A stretch of 64,000 bases of DNA from Lanius collurio (lineage: Eukaryota > Chordata > Aves > Passeriformes > Laniidae): positions 9,667,078 to 9,731,077 of the forward strand of contig JACBWW010000012.1 of assembly GCA_020086605.1 (NCBI GenBank), in the 5' to 3' direction. Numbering within the stretch: position 1 is the first letter of the stretch; each line of letters opens with the position of its first letter. Both the position numbers and the translations under genes were made by a program. Of this stretch, positions 25,956 to 38,700 are shown piece after piece. The notes under the pieces are model-generated. The model saw nothing but the letters and a program-made list of their open reading frames with translations. It searched no databases and had not been told where the DNA came from.

Positions 25956-27080
25956 TGACACCTTTCCGACAAAGTATTTATAAAAAATATTAAATAGCTA
26001 GGCGCCAGCACCTCTGCTCTGTAGCAATGCCCTTGGAAATACAGCCAAAGCCTGGTGCTTTCCAGTGAGATCAACAAGACCTATCCTTGACAGATTTTAA
26101 TTCTTTTAATGTATGCAATGCTGATTGTGTGTCCTTGTTTATTAATTAGAATGTTGTGCTGTGTGCAGTTAGTTGTGCCTTACTGGGATCTAATTGTATT
26201 GTGTAACACTATTAAGCTTTATCAATCAAAAATGTAATCTCATAAAAATACTGAACTATATTGAGATCTATTACATATAAGAGCATTTAGATTAGTACTT
26301 CACGTGGTGCTGTCCTTTAATTGAGTCTCCTATCAGCTATTCCATTATTTTCATTGGGATCGACATAGGATAACAAAGTCTGTAATTACTTCAGGTATTG
26401 TGCCCCACTTACCCTTTCTATGTCTTGGCAGAAGATTATTTTCTTAGCTTGTTCCTCTGAAAATTACGTTAAAAATTGGAGATGAGTCTTTGGTCTCATT
26501 GAAAGTCCACAGCAGTTCGGTCTTCTCCTGTATCAGTTCTTTAGCTATTAGCTGAGAGTTATCTGGATGTGCTGAGTTAGAACTGCTTTTGAATTAAATG
26601 AATTTAAAGTAGCTTCTATTGTATCATATTGTCTCAGTACTAACAGAATGGGTTCATTATAACCACATAATTTACTTTTTACAAGCAAAGTACACAGCAG
26701 AAATATTTCTGGAAAATCTCTGTGTTGGTGTTATTAACACTTGCCCCTTGCTTATTGAGCAATATCCCAATACAATTAAGATACTAATCATTATTAGTGT
26801 AATAAAAAGTCTTCCTTTGGCATTAATTTTAGTGGTCACAGACTCTTCTTATGACTTTCAACTTTCCTCATTAGTGGTTTGCTTTCCAGTGGCTAATTTA
26901 TATTCATTGCTATTATCATCCCATTTTCTAAATGACATTTTCCAAGAGATTTGTTTGTTTTCCTGTGCTTCATCTGGGTTATTAATTCATGTCTCCTCTT
27001 GCCTTGATCGTAGGTTTAGAAATTTTGTGGCCTTTAGGGAAATGTTACAAAACTTCTTTTTATAAGTATTATTTATTTTA
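25956..27080 (-). mobile_element. Ancient CR1/L3-type LINE, reverse-transcriptase part
   Basis: Read on the minus strand, about 1.1 kb follows the old amniote CR1/L3 element in order. Near 25970-26032 the minus strand keeps GGTGCTGG, GCC, AGCT, then TTTAATATTTTTTATAAAT. This is the DNA behind the reverse-transcriptase motif PQGSVLGPxLFNIFIND. Some 500 bp farther (plus 26525-26610) are the antisense words CAGTTCTTTAGC, TATCTGG and GAATTTAAAGTAGCT. At 26840-26990 come ACTTTC, TTATATTCATTGCTAT, CATCCCATTTTCTAAATG and TTGTTTG. Order and spacing match my memory of the consensus. Frameshifts and stops are everywhere, so it is dead. The longest open frame in the window (26619-27065, 148 codons, plus strand) is only the antisense of this relic. 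Confidence 0.68.
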
Positions 27081-29185
27081 AATTATTTTTCACTGAAGAT
27101 CCACCTTACATTCATTCCATTTCTTAAAATCAGTCTTTGAAAGCCTGAAACACATGCTCTTGATATGGGCTCCACTGCTTTTGCACAGGATGAGTATAAT
27201 GATGTCACGTACTCAAGCAACTGCTTTTTGCTCCTGGAACCAGTTCCTGTTTCTGTCTAGATAATGTAAACTTCACATTTTTTTCTTTTTTATTTGGAGA
27301 AAATGCTTTTTGTCCCAGGAAAGTGTCGTCTGTAGTTTGTGTTTCTGGTGGCTGTAACAGTGGCAGTATGATACTTCCCTTCTGATGTGTCCCTGTGTGA
27401 CAATTTAACAGTCTTTCAGTCAAGATAGATAGGGAAGGAGCTGAAAACAGTATTCTTAGATGAACAATTTGAGTATCACTCACTCATTGGTGGTTCTGTA
27501 TGAACATTTAATGATACTGAAGTCTCCAAAAATACCTGTTGAACTTTTTGAACAGAGGGTAGGTGGGACTTGAGAGGGACCTGAGTAGGTTAGGAATCTG
27601 TCTCACTCTCTTTTAGTGCTTACAGTCTTAATTCCCTGTTTCTTAACAATATTGTAAAAGAGAACTGTTTTTCACTCTACATTTTGGACTTTGTGACCAG
27701 AATATATGTATTCTTCAATAAAATTTTCTTGGAATAACAAAAACATTCTGGAGAAACTTTTGCTATGATATAGGCCATGCTTTTGGAATATTTTCTCTCC
27801 TTACTCCCTTCAGTCATGTCTCTAGTGAATTTTCAAAATAGTTGCTGCAGCCATAGAAAAAAAAAGAATGTTTTTTTTTTTTTTTTTTTTAATTAGGTGG
27901 GCACAAAAGCAGAATTAAGGTTAAAAAGTCCCATCAGATCTTTCTCCTTCTGCTATTTATTATTTTGCAGTCAGAAGGGTTTCCTACATGCTTAAATAAA
28001 TTTTTCCCCTCTTCTGTGAATTTCACTACAATCCCACATAATTCAGACATTTTAACAGCAGTGGTTGCCACTGTAACTGCTTCTTATGGGAAATATTCTT
28101 GTAAGCTATCCCCTCATATTAGGTTAGTGAATTTTTATTTAGATGTGGAAATGTTCAATGAATAACAAGTTACTGCAAGAGGCTTTTAAGCAGCAATGCT
28201 CTAAAGCAGTGCGCTGGAAAGGAGAATGATGTGGTTGGATTAGCAGTGGCCATACCAAAAGATATATTGACCCATTTCCATGAAAAATCCATCAGTTACT
28301 TCAGGAAGATGAATCTAGCAATATCAGTAATATTTCCAGCTGAAAACCTTTCATATCAGGCCATGCAGCCTATGTGTTATTGTTTGAGAAATTGTAGCTT
28401 TGCATTTCTGTTTGCCAGAACCTGGCTGCTGTACTACAAAAGCACAATTGTTCATTTCAGTGGGAGTGACTTCTGATAACACCCTACCCCTAAATTCCCT
28501 TTTCCTCATTGTGTTCTGGCTGAAGCATCTCTTGATCTCTGATTTATTCCATGAAAGAAAAATGTTTTTCAACTCTTTATGATTTTTACATTTTATCATG
28601 GTTATGTGTTTTTGATGTTTTATTTCTTTTTTTCTTTGTTCTACAGCCTACATGGCTTCGTTCAACTCTAGATTAAGATCAGTTTAGGTTTTCCCGATTT
28701 TGTTAATTGTACTTTAGCTATTGCCCAGTTTCAGATCAGAAATGGGTTCCACCTGCTGACAGTCACTGTTCCCTCTCAAAGCATGTTGGCAACAAGCCTG
28801 AGGACTCCTTGTGAATGACTGCCCATTTCAGAATCACCTATAAATTAAAGGCTCCATAAACATACTGATTTAGTATGTATATTGAAGAAAGTGCTTTACA
28901 GAATGTGCTTTGGCTCTTAATAAACACTGGTTTTACATTAAAAAGAAAAAAAAAAGTAACTCAAATATTTAAAAGCAAAACAGTGGAAGACGAAACAGAG
29001 CAAAAGAGGAATCTAAATTCTCACATTTAACCCCTTCTGTTTCTTAGTGATTATGTATTTGCTGTACTCAGAGGCTATGTGTCTCTCCCCAACTGTCCCA
29101 TAGGATTTAAAAGAACACATAGGAAAGAGTAATGTCGTACAAATTTGGGTCTTTTCTATAAAATATCGAAAGAAGAGATTCTTAC
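27081..29185. other. Non-coding DNA with a 20-base T run
   Basis: No supported gene. An A run (27857-27865) and a T20 run (27871-27890) lie almost back to back around GAATG and could pair as a small hairpin. AATAAA-type words near 27718 and 28918 have no associated coding exon. Confidence 0.5.
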
Positions 29186-29234
29186 CTTGCGGGATCTTGT
29201 AGAAGTATAAAAGGAGTATCTACTAACAATGATC
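29186..29234 (-). other. Candidate small minus-strand exon
   Basis: Minus-strand splice signals are good on both sides: a TGCTTTTCAG acceptor (plus 29235-29244) and an AAG|GTAAGA donor (plus 29180-29185). The 49 bases between are open in two of three frames (IIVSRYSFYTSTRSRK or SLLVDTPFILLQDPA). Such a short interval is often open by chance. No protein family is recognised and no partner exon with compatible phase is visible. Confidence 0.17.
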
Positions 29235-32200
29235 CTGAAAAGCAGATATGTATGAGACTCAAAAATGTTGATTAGAACAATATCATAGTGCAAATCCAGA
29301 TCATGGAACTTATGTGATTTCTCTTCATTTAAGCTATTGGCCTTAGTTTCTTACTTTTAAATCTTACTGTGGAAAGTTTTTTTCTTGTCAGTGGGAAGCT
29401 TGGCAGCCTAGATTGCAATGTTTGCAGTCTACTAACATGACATGTCAGCCTAGCTGATGTATCAACTCCAGACACAGTTGGATCAAACTGTAGATTTATT
29501 TGGCAAGTCTAAGACAGAATTTCTACTCACCTACTACCCCATCCCCTCTATTTAAGATTTGCTGTCAAATGTCATTTATATTTTGAAAAAATTCCTGGGA
29601 ATGGATGAATTCTGTCCAGTAGAAAAAGCTAATAAGAAAGTTTTCACACACTGACCAAGGTCTGTCATGTCAATGCAATACTGATGCATTGTCCACGCAA
29701 AAGTCATTGGATTTAGTTTAATCTGAAAGATGATTAATGTATAATTTGACAGTCTCAGGCTCTGACCTACAAATACACATTTTTAAAGGTTTCTTCTTGG
29801 CAAAGATTTTGGGTTTTGCTCCTTTTCAGAAATGTATTTCTCAAAGTGAACCCAGATCTGAATTTCTATTCAATTTGATTGTGTTTGAAAAAAAAACAAT
29901 TACCTGCTTCTTTAAAATTATTTAGTTACACTTAAACTGATCAAATACGTGACAAAGACCTTAATCCTCAGAAGAATCATTGGTTATTTCAGGGGAAAAA
30001 GTAAAAGGAAAAAAAAGGGAAAAGCAAATGGAGAGAAAATTATCAGGAGGAACTAGGAGGGGGGAGCAGGTGGGAAGAAAAGGAAAAGCAACCAATTTGG
30101 CACCTGTGAGGGCCTACATCTGGAACTGGTAAAGAATAAATTGTTTTAAAAGCTTGTGATATCAGATAAAAGCAGGCAAACTCATTCTAAGGGAATGATG
30201 GAAACCTTTTAACTGGAAAAAAGAGTGAGGGAGTAAAAAAAGAGACCTTATTCCAGACTTGCAGTTTTCAAGCAGACCTGGTGTGACTGCTGCTGATGCC
30301 TCAAGTACAGATTAAATATATAAGTATATCTAGATAGAGAGATTGATATATGCACATGCTGTTTGTAAATCTTTTTCAATTGATTGAGAATTTTTCTATG
30401 GTTATTGAAAGCAAAGAAGAGAAAATATTACCAAGCCAATTATGTAATTTGTAAGATTTAAACATCCAGTATGCCAAACGAATCCCCTCTGGAGACAACA
30501 CTTTTTACTTTTTGATTAAATACACAATACCAAAGCTAAAACCCAATGTTCCAAGGCCTGTGTAAAAATTCCCATTATCTCAGGAAGAACAATTACTCTC
30601 TGATGTAAGTTGCAGTACTGTCTTGGAATGTAAAAAGCCTAAACTAAGATCAAAATGGTATTCCAAACTAATTCAGCTGAGAAGAGGCATTAGCAAATAA
30701 TTACCATAAACAATGTTCAATTATTATATTTGAATAGTACTTTTTACTACAGTCTCAAGCAAATGCATTTGTTTATCCCAGTAACCCATCTCTACGCTTG
30801 GAGTTTTCATATTATGCTTCACAAATTTGGAACTATTAAGAAGCAAACAAACGGCAGGAGATCACATGCATATAACTAAAACTCTGAATATTCATGACTG
30901 CAAGTGTGATATTTCACCCTGAATTCTGTTGACAGTGGATGATGGCATAGAAAAGGGGTTGATGCTCTTTCTGGATTTTATGACTTTAATTCAAGGTCCA
31001 TTTAGCATATTTGTTGCTTTAGTTTAGCATCCATAATCTAGCAACACAAATTTTGGCTTCTCTGTTTTGCTAGCAGAATTTTTCTCTTTTTTAATCAAAC
31101 CTGTTTTAAGAGACAGGTATAACTCAAGGGAAAAAAATTCCACTATTAAAACTGAATTCCAGTAGCAACGTCTTCTTTTGTCTGGTCTGCTAAAGAGGAT
31201 CAATGGAACACATGCTTTAATGAGAATGCCATAAAGTGCACATCTAATGTGTGTCATCCTGAAGCCTGATCAGGGAAGAGAGGTTATTCATCTGAATCCA
31301 GACTGCATCCTTTGATTTGAGACAGAAATATAATTTAAAATGGTTAATTAAAATTTGTAATTTTTTTCCTTTTCGTGGCTGAAAGTAAAAGAGCATATTA
31401 CAAAATTTGTAATTCCCTGGTGCTTCAGGGAAGAATTTTTTTTTCAATAAGATTCTATAAGCTCTAATGGTGCAGCTGAAGGGCTTTACACTGAATCCTA
31501 AAAAAGACTCTATGTTTTCTCCAGTAGAGGTCTATATAAATTTAGCTGCTCTCAGCGCAAAAATATCAGATATCTGGAGACTGAATCATGTTCTTTAGAT
31601 GTGTTTGATATAATGGAACATCTTCTTTATGGGAGTCTTTCAAAAGAAAAACATTTCTGCTGTTGGATGATCAGTTGACATTAGGGAAGAGAGGATGTAG
31701 CTGAACATAAGATTGATGAGTCAATTCAAGGGAACCTCTTAATCTCCTGTATTTCTTATTTGTATCCATTATACTTTTAGTACAGCAACTCTTATTTCTT
31801 TAATTAAATTTATAGTCCTACATACAAGACTTCACATTAGTGAATAGAAATGCTTAAGTGAGTGTGCTTCTGAAATGGGAAGAATGATACAACAATACAT
31901 TATTAGACTACCTAGAAAGACTTTATACAATTCTCCTGAAGGTAAAACAGATATTTCCTGTGTCTGATTTAGCTGATGTTATGCACAGCAAGATGCTAGC
32001 AGTAAGGAAAGAATTGTAGAGGAATAAGGTTTTGACTTAATCAGAATTACAGTGCCACAGGTTATCAGATATTCTCTACCTTCATTTCTAGACAGACCCC
32101 TCAAGCTATTTGAAAGGCAGGTTGTCCATGCCATAGACTCAAGATAACACTTTTAGGGAGCACCAAGAGCACACACAGGAAGTCTATCTAGATTATCTTG

Positions 32201-35129
32201 GTAATGGGAGGAAGAGCTGAGTTCATCTGTTTTTTTTACTTTAATTTATTTGTACATACATCAAACATTGTATCTACAATAATATCTACTGTAATTTGAA
32301 CTATCCCCATTATTTTGCAGAGTTACAAGTATTTCTTTCTTTAGAAAAGATGTTATCCAACAGGTTTATGTAAGTGATAAGACTTGGCTTAATCTCCCTT
32401 TATTATTTATAGATAAAAAAATGAAAAAGGACATAAGAAGCCACAGATTTTTTTTTTTTTAAAAGCTTTATCAATAAATTATATCCTTGCTATGAAAAAA
32501 ATGCTGTGTAAATGCATTTTCTGCTAGCTATACATTAAAATCTTAGAAGGGCATGAGGAATGGAAAGTGTCTTTCTAATGGATCATCCATCTTAGAAATT
32601 ATTTGAATTCATGGATTAAATGTCAGCTTTGAAAGCTTTTGGTGATTTACTTTGGATCTTAGAAGAAATAACATCTCTAACTGCAAAATAAAATTATTGC
32701 ATTTTCATATTCTGCATTAGTTATTTCTGGAAAAATAGTTTTAGAAAAATAACTTGGGGGCGCTTCCTCCCCCCACCTTTGAAAGTTTCCAGCCTTCCAT
32801 GTTGCGTTTGTAGTGGAGTTGCCAAGACAAAAGTGGAAAAGGGCTATGGGATTAGTGTGCACCACACACTGAAAAGAAGATGACACTGGCTGAATGTACT
32901 GATATGGTTTCTCAGGTGCCAGTACACAGAACTTGGACAGAGTATAGCATAGAATTTTTGCTTCAAAAAGAATTGAAGTATTGGAGCAAACCTTTACAGT
33001 TCTTGCGATATAAGTAAAGAGAAATATCAAGCGTATTTATCAATTTGACATGATCATTTAAAAATGGCGTAGAGAGAAGGCTATGTGTCCCTTCCCCCAG
33101 GCAAAGTGAGAAGTATTGACAGAGAAATGATCGACAGTCAGTTAAAGCAATAGTAAGATCCTTTGGCCTTTTCATGGATTTAAATCAGATTTGGAAACAC
33201 ATTAAATAGAATTAAATTCAGACATTTAATTGCAATGCCTGAGCTAAGAACTGAGTTACTTTAAGCACCTCTGTAATTGAAGAAGATTGATGGTCATGTC
33301 TGAAGGCAATTCTCCTTAGTACCTGGACTGTCCCTCTGGTACTATCCCATTTTCTCCTCTGTGATAGTTTCCAGACTGAAATTTTTCAAGTAAGTGGCTA
33401 AATGAGACAGATTGAATCCAGGTTAAAGAAGCCAAAATCATTTTGTACTGATGAGGAGAAGCAGAGACAAAATTACTTATGGAGCTTTACAGTCACCAAA
33501 CATAGTGGAGCTCCGTTTGCTGTAGTTTACCTGTATTTTGATAGTATTTGTTGCTGAAGTGTCTAAGGAATTGTCTCTCAACTGATTTCTTCATAAAAAA
33601 GCAAAGGTGACTGATCTGTTCTTAAAGTGCCTGCAAAAGTATTCTGGCAGAGGAGCTTATAGGTAAAGATGCAGTCACCCTATTTTAATAATCAGGAAAA
33701 ATATAAATAAGGCAATATACAGTGATCCCTTTTTCTTTTTGAATATGAAAGTGCTGGATCTTACATGTTCTTTAAATGTACCTCTGAGAAAGTGCTGAGG
33801 AGATTCTAAGATTAAGATTTAATAAGTACAGAGTTAAGAGAGTTAAATTTAGGTTGTCAAAAATGTAGATGAAAAAATTGAAATCTTTGTTACAAAGAGA
33901 AGATAGAGAGAACTTCAAGATCTTCATGCAACTCAGAAAATAAAGGACTGAATTTTAATGAATTAAGGCCTGTGAACAGTTTCAGAAAAGGATTGCCAAA
34001 CAAGCAAGGAAATTTTTAAGTGAATAAAGAGCTTTAGGTAATCAGAATTGCAGACTTTCTATTATAAGCTAAGGGAAAGCCTTGATATTCTACTAACCTT
34101 TGCCTAAAGGCTCAGTAAAAGCCTCTTTTATGAGTACAATACTGAAAATAGGGAAAAAACCAACAGACTGTAGCATGAACAAGGTCGGGGAAAAAAGTCC
34201 TAAAGATGCTCTAATGCCATTATGCATTTTTCAGAAAGAAGTTAATTTTGAGTACTGTGATCAAGTATGGCTATTTATCCTAGAAAGTGTTATGGAAACA
34301 GAATTGATCTAAATATAGGAGATGAAAGTGGTTGAGATATAGAGTAATAAGTTTGTATAAAAATAGAGTATAAATGTTGGGATTATAATGAAATGAGAGA
34401 ATGAAAATGAAAGGACATGAAACTAGCAAATTAAGAAAATAATTTGTGTGTTGCCTTTACAGGAATTCCATTATACAAGGAAATCCCATTATACAAGATC
34501 AAAAGGAATTCAGATGTATTGAAAGTAATGCATATAAATATGAGGGTCTATTTAAAGTTGCTGTGTTTTCTCATTCGCTGTCCACTTCATCACCTGTTTT
34601 CACACTGGTGCTATTCCCTACTGACAGAATTCCTATTCACACCTTGTAGGACAGGTTTTTTCAACAATAGAGAACAAAATCTTGTTTACATTTATAAAGT
34701 TGATACGGCTTAGACTGTGTCACATGAGTTAATGCTTTCCAGCCTTTTTTCCAGGGGACAGAGGACAGCACCACAACTCTTTCTGCATAGTCTCTGGGGA
34801 AGGCTAAACACTGCTGACATTGCTGAGGTGCTAGACTTTTTCTTCTACCATGGGATGCCATTCCTTTGCTGTAGGAAGAAATCCTCTAGTAGATACTAAT
34901 TTCCAGAGTAGCCGCACAACTAAATTCAAGCTTACTATATCAAATGGGGAGAAAAAAAAAANAACTGGGAAATGAGAAGCTGAAAGGCTAAAATACCAAG
35001 ACAGCAAAGAATAGATAAAGAAGACTGTGCTGCACTGAATTAGGAACCAATCTTATTGTCTGAAAAGTGTGTGTGGAGCTCTTGGACAAAGTAGAGGGAC
35101 TAATCAAGTAATGTGTAATCTCATGCATA
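29235..35129. other. Non-coding DNA, no supported gene
   Basis: AT-rich single-copy-looking sequence. Purine-rich stretch at about 29990-30090 and T run at 32448-32460. ATTATACAAG is repeated at about 34469 and 34487. The minus-strand frames at 32677-33175 have no recognisable content. Confidence 0.5.
34962..34962. other. Unresolved base (N)
   Basis: The only ambiguous base in the window, inside an A run (34952-34964). It probably reflects sequencing uncertainty in the homopolymer. Confidence 0.99.
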
Positions 35130-35405
35130 GCAGTTGCAAAATGTATATGTATTGTGTTATAGATAAGTTGTAAAAGGTGTAAGTAAGGTAAAATGTATAA
35201 GTACTGTGTTAAGTAGAAGTGCTGGGGTAAGTAAAATGTGTGTGTACTGTGTTAGGTAAAAAATAAAGTGTGTAAGTAGAGTAACATGTATAAGCAATAT
35301 AAGATAGTGAGTACGATGTACAAGTTCTAAGTTATGTATAAGTAACTGAACTGTATAGGTTATGTATAAATTGGTAGAATATATAAGTAAGCTAAATACA
35401 CAAAA
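35130..35405 (+). repeat. Degenerate AT-rich minisatellite
   Basis: Variants of GTAAAATGTATAAGTACTGT recur, with aligned starts at about 35137, 35189 and 35232 (spacings 52 and 43). After that come looser repeats of an 11- to 13-base unit like ATGTATAAGTA up to about 35,400. Purine/pyrimidine skew leaves a 107-codon minus-strand open frame (35157-35480) made of low-complexity residues, which is not a gene. Confidence 0.65.
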
Positions 35406-35694
35406 GAGGTGATAAGTAGGTATTAAATGAAAATTGGAAGATGTGTGAGTTCCTGCATGATGTCCAAAGAGGTGATGCATATTTTAGATTATATTAAAGC
35501 TTCTGTGTAATCATAATGATTTGTTGTACAGAAGCATGAAATTCCCACAACTGACCTTCTTCCCTTTGGAAAAATGAAATTTGAAAAATTGATTCAAGTT
35601 ATTCTGAAGATATAGTTAACCCAGAGATAAATATTCTGGAATAACCTACCTGAGTAAAAATGCACTAAATATTCATTAACTTTGCTTTGGCCAG

Positions 35695-35754
35695 GATGGA
35701 TGAGGGAGAAAGAAATAATTTGGTTCTGTGTGAAAAAGGAAGACAGGAATTTTG
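35695..35754 (+). other. Candidate small plus-strand exon
   Basis: The acceptor CTTTGGCCAG (35685-35694) and the donor G|GTGAGT (35755-35760) flank 60 bases open in one frame. It begins with ATG at 35696 in a good initiation context (A at -3, G at +4) and reads MDEGERNNLVLCEKGRQEF. It could be a 5' exon of an unannotated transcript or chance; no family is recognised. Confidence 0.13.
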
Positions 35755-35760
35755 GTGAGT

Positions 35761-38700
35761 ATCCTTTAAAAAAAGTTTTGATGCCTAGAAAATGTAATTT
35801 CTAGTACAAAAGAAATCTCACAATTTAAGTGAGGTAAGTATTAGTTATAGCTATTTTAGGCTGAAGTAATGCAGTCCTGAGATTTTGGAATGAGCCAGGA
35901 CTGTTGTTTGCATGTTGTCTTTTAAAAAAGCAGGAACATGAAAGGAGGCTTCAGTGTTTGCCTCACCGGGGAGTGTGTATGGCCATGCTGTGTTTGAACA
36001 CTCTGTCTTCCCCATTTTTGTCTGAAAGCCAAGTGAATGTTTTAGTCTGAATCAGATCACTGTAGGAGGTACAGAAATGTGTGGCTGCTGGTGAGTGATG
36101 CTCTTCCTGAGGTGACGTGAAAAGTCACTTGTACATGCTTTTCTCTGCCAGTCCACACCTCCCAGAGACTACTAAATGAACAAGGCATCCACCTCCCATG
36201 TAAGCCTACTAGTTCAAAGTTTCATCCAAACTGACCTCTCCGTACTTCATGGGGGATGGTGATGCTGGAAGCCCTCCCAAATCAAATTCTGAGGGGAAAA
36301 TGAAGATTTGAGTCTTGATTCTTTACTCCATTACTTTTCTATTAGTTTGATTTTTAATTCTCTTGCGTTTGTTCTTGCACTCTCAGAAGAAAGAATTATA
36401 TTGAACTAGAAAATCAGGATTGGAATATGGCTTGGGAATTAACTGAATTGTGTTATAGGAATGGATGATCCAATTAAAACCCAAACTGTAATGCACAGTC
36501 TGTCTCTTCTATCATCTGATCAGAGTGCCTGACATTTGAAGTATGCAACAAAACTACTTTACCTACCAAATATATGAGGTATTGTGCCTCACCTTTTAAG
36601 TGTTAACGCTGGCACTTTAGACAGTTATTACCCTGTTTCATCTCTATGTAAAATGTACACTCACGCCACACTTAAAGGTAAGAGTCTCTGGAGGAACAAA
36701 TACTTTACTGTGGGATTAAATCTGATTCTTTGTACAGACTATTAGCCTAGGAAATGGTGGGATGAACAGCTTGATACCCTGTTTCCACAACTGCATTAAT
36801 TATCTTAGCCAGTTTGGTTCATTGCAGTCCCTCATTTGTACTTATATTGACTTTTAAGATAATTAAATACATTATTTTACAAACTTCAGGAGACTTTAAG
36901 ACAGAATAATGAATGTATCATTGACTAAACTGCAGTCAATAGGCTATTATAATTTCCCTTAATACAGCGATACTGAAAGGTTCTACTTCATTTCAAAGAT
37001 TACATTTACTGAGCAGTAACTGCAAAAATAGAGAAAAAGCCACTCAGAGTGTTGGATGATGAGATATGAAAAATTGTGCTTGTGAAAAGAGTAAGAAATT
37101 AGTTTTCAAATTCAGTTTAAGTTGAAAGGTAGCTGTCTTTCTCATTTAGAGGTAACAGTAATTCTGCTGCCATTTAGTTAGGATGGGTGAACTCCTTTTG
37201 CCTAATTTTGGATGCTCTCAAACATTGTGAATTCAGAAGTTTACTTTTGAGGCCAGTCAGGTCATCACTGTGTTTACGTTGCAGTCAATGTCCCACTTGA
37301 CAATGAGCAAGAGGGGAGGACACTGTGTCTGACATGGATACTACAAATGTTATTAAAATGGAACTTGAGGAGTTGGTCTTCTCCAAACTATCCTTCCAAA
37401 TAATCTCCACGGAGTCATCATTTGACATATGGTGTGGACTTTTCAGCACATTTGAACAGGTTCTGAGATCCTTGTCTGAAAAAGGAAAAACTATTATGGC
37501 CCACTGGAATGATGCAAAAAACTTGTTTAGGTGTAGCTATTGTAGAATAGATAAAAGCTGATCTCATCTTGGAAAGATTCCTTTTGAACAAACTCTGAAT
37601 AGTCATAGAGAAATGATACATGAAATGGAGGAAGTTATTAAAGAGCTTCCACATACAGAGGAACTTGTTAAAAGGAGGTGATTATTGATTTTGTGATTAA
37701 TGGGGAGCATTTAGACTAAATGACTCCTGTGAGTGTAGTCAGATAGATTAATGTCTTTATGCCATTGGTTGCACCTGCCATTAAATGAGCTCACAATTAA
37801 GGGAAGGCCGCTTTTTGAAACCAGTGCTGGAGAGGATTGCATGGGAACATAAAAGGCAGGAACATTATTGTTATTTGATAAAGTAAAAATAAAGTATTCA
37901 CAAAGTATGTAGTTGAGGTTTGTGAGAATATTTTGGTGCTTTATAGAATATTCAGACTTTTAAAATGCTCTATTCTGGGTAGCTAAAACAGTAGAAGGAA
38001 GATAGTTACAAAGACAGGTGTAACTTCTAATAAAAGATAAAGTTGGTAAATAATGTGAGCAGGTGAGAAAAAATGGAAATCATCTAGAAATGGAAGCATA
38101 GTTCACCCGCAGCAGGTAAATAGGGCAGGAAGCTCTGCCATGCAGTAGGACAGCTCCCCAAGCTGGTCTGGGGAGTGTGTCAGAGAGCTGTTCCAGCCAG
38201 GGAAGAGCCAGATCCAGTGGAAACAGCCAATGGTGGAAGTGCTGTGGGCACACTCAAGAAGATGTATGATGTGCTTACTGAGCTGGAAGCAGAGGGCTTT
38301 ACATTAGTGGATACATTGCTTCCAGCTTGTGATGGATGGCTTCACACTATGCATCAAAACAGTACAGGAAAAAAGAAAGTCAAACAAAAAACCTTAGGAA
38401 GGATCATTTACAAGATGGTGTTAAGAAAAAGAGGATATGCTAAAGGGATATGTTAAATTAAGCCATATCAGGGAGAAAATGTATCAAAGCTCAGTAAGCT
38501 ATTTGGCAGCACTTTTCTCCCACCATGAGGTAAATGAAAAGATAGTGGCAAAAGATGAGATTTATTTGATTGAAGTGTTCTCTGAGACAGCCTTAGTGTT
38601 ATAGATTATGGAATGTAAGGAGGAAGGGCCAAGTTCCTCCTCATTTAACAAGGACTCACTTTAGGTTAATATTGAACAGATATTCCTGATGTAGAATTTA

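Noticed and set aside
26619..27065. 148-codon open frame, longest in the window
   Set aside because: It runs antisense through the ancient LINE and its hydrophobic look comes from T-rich composition.
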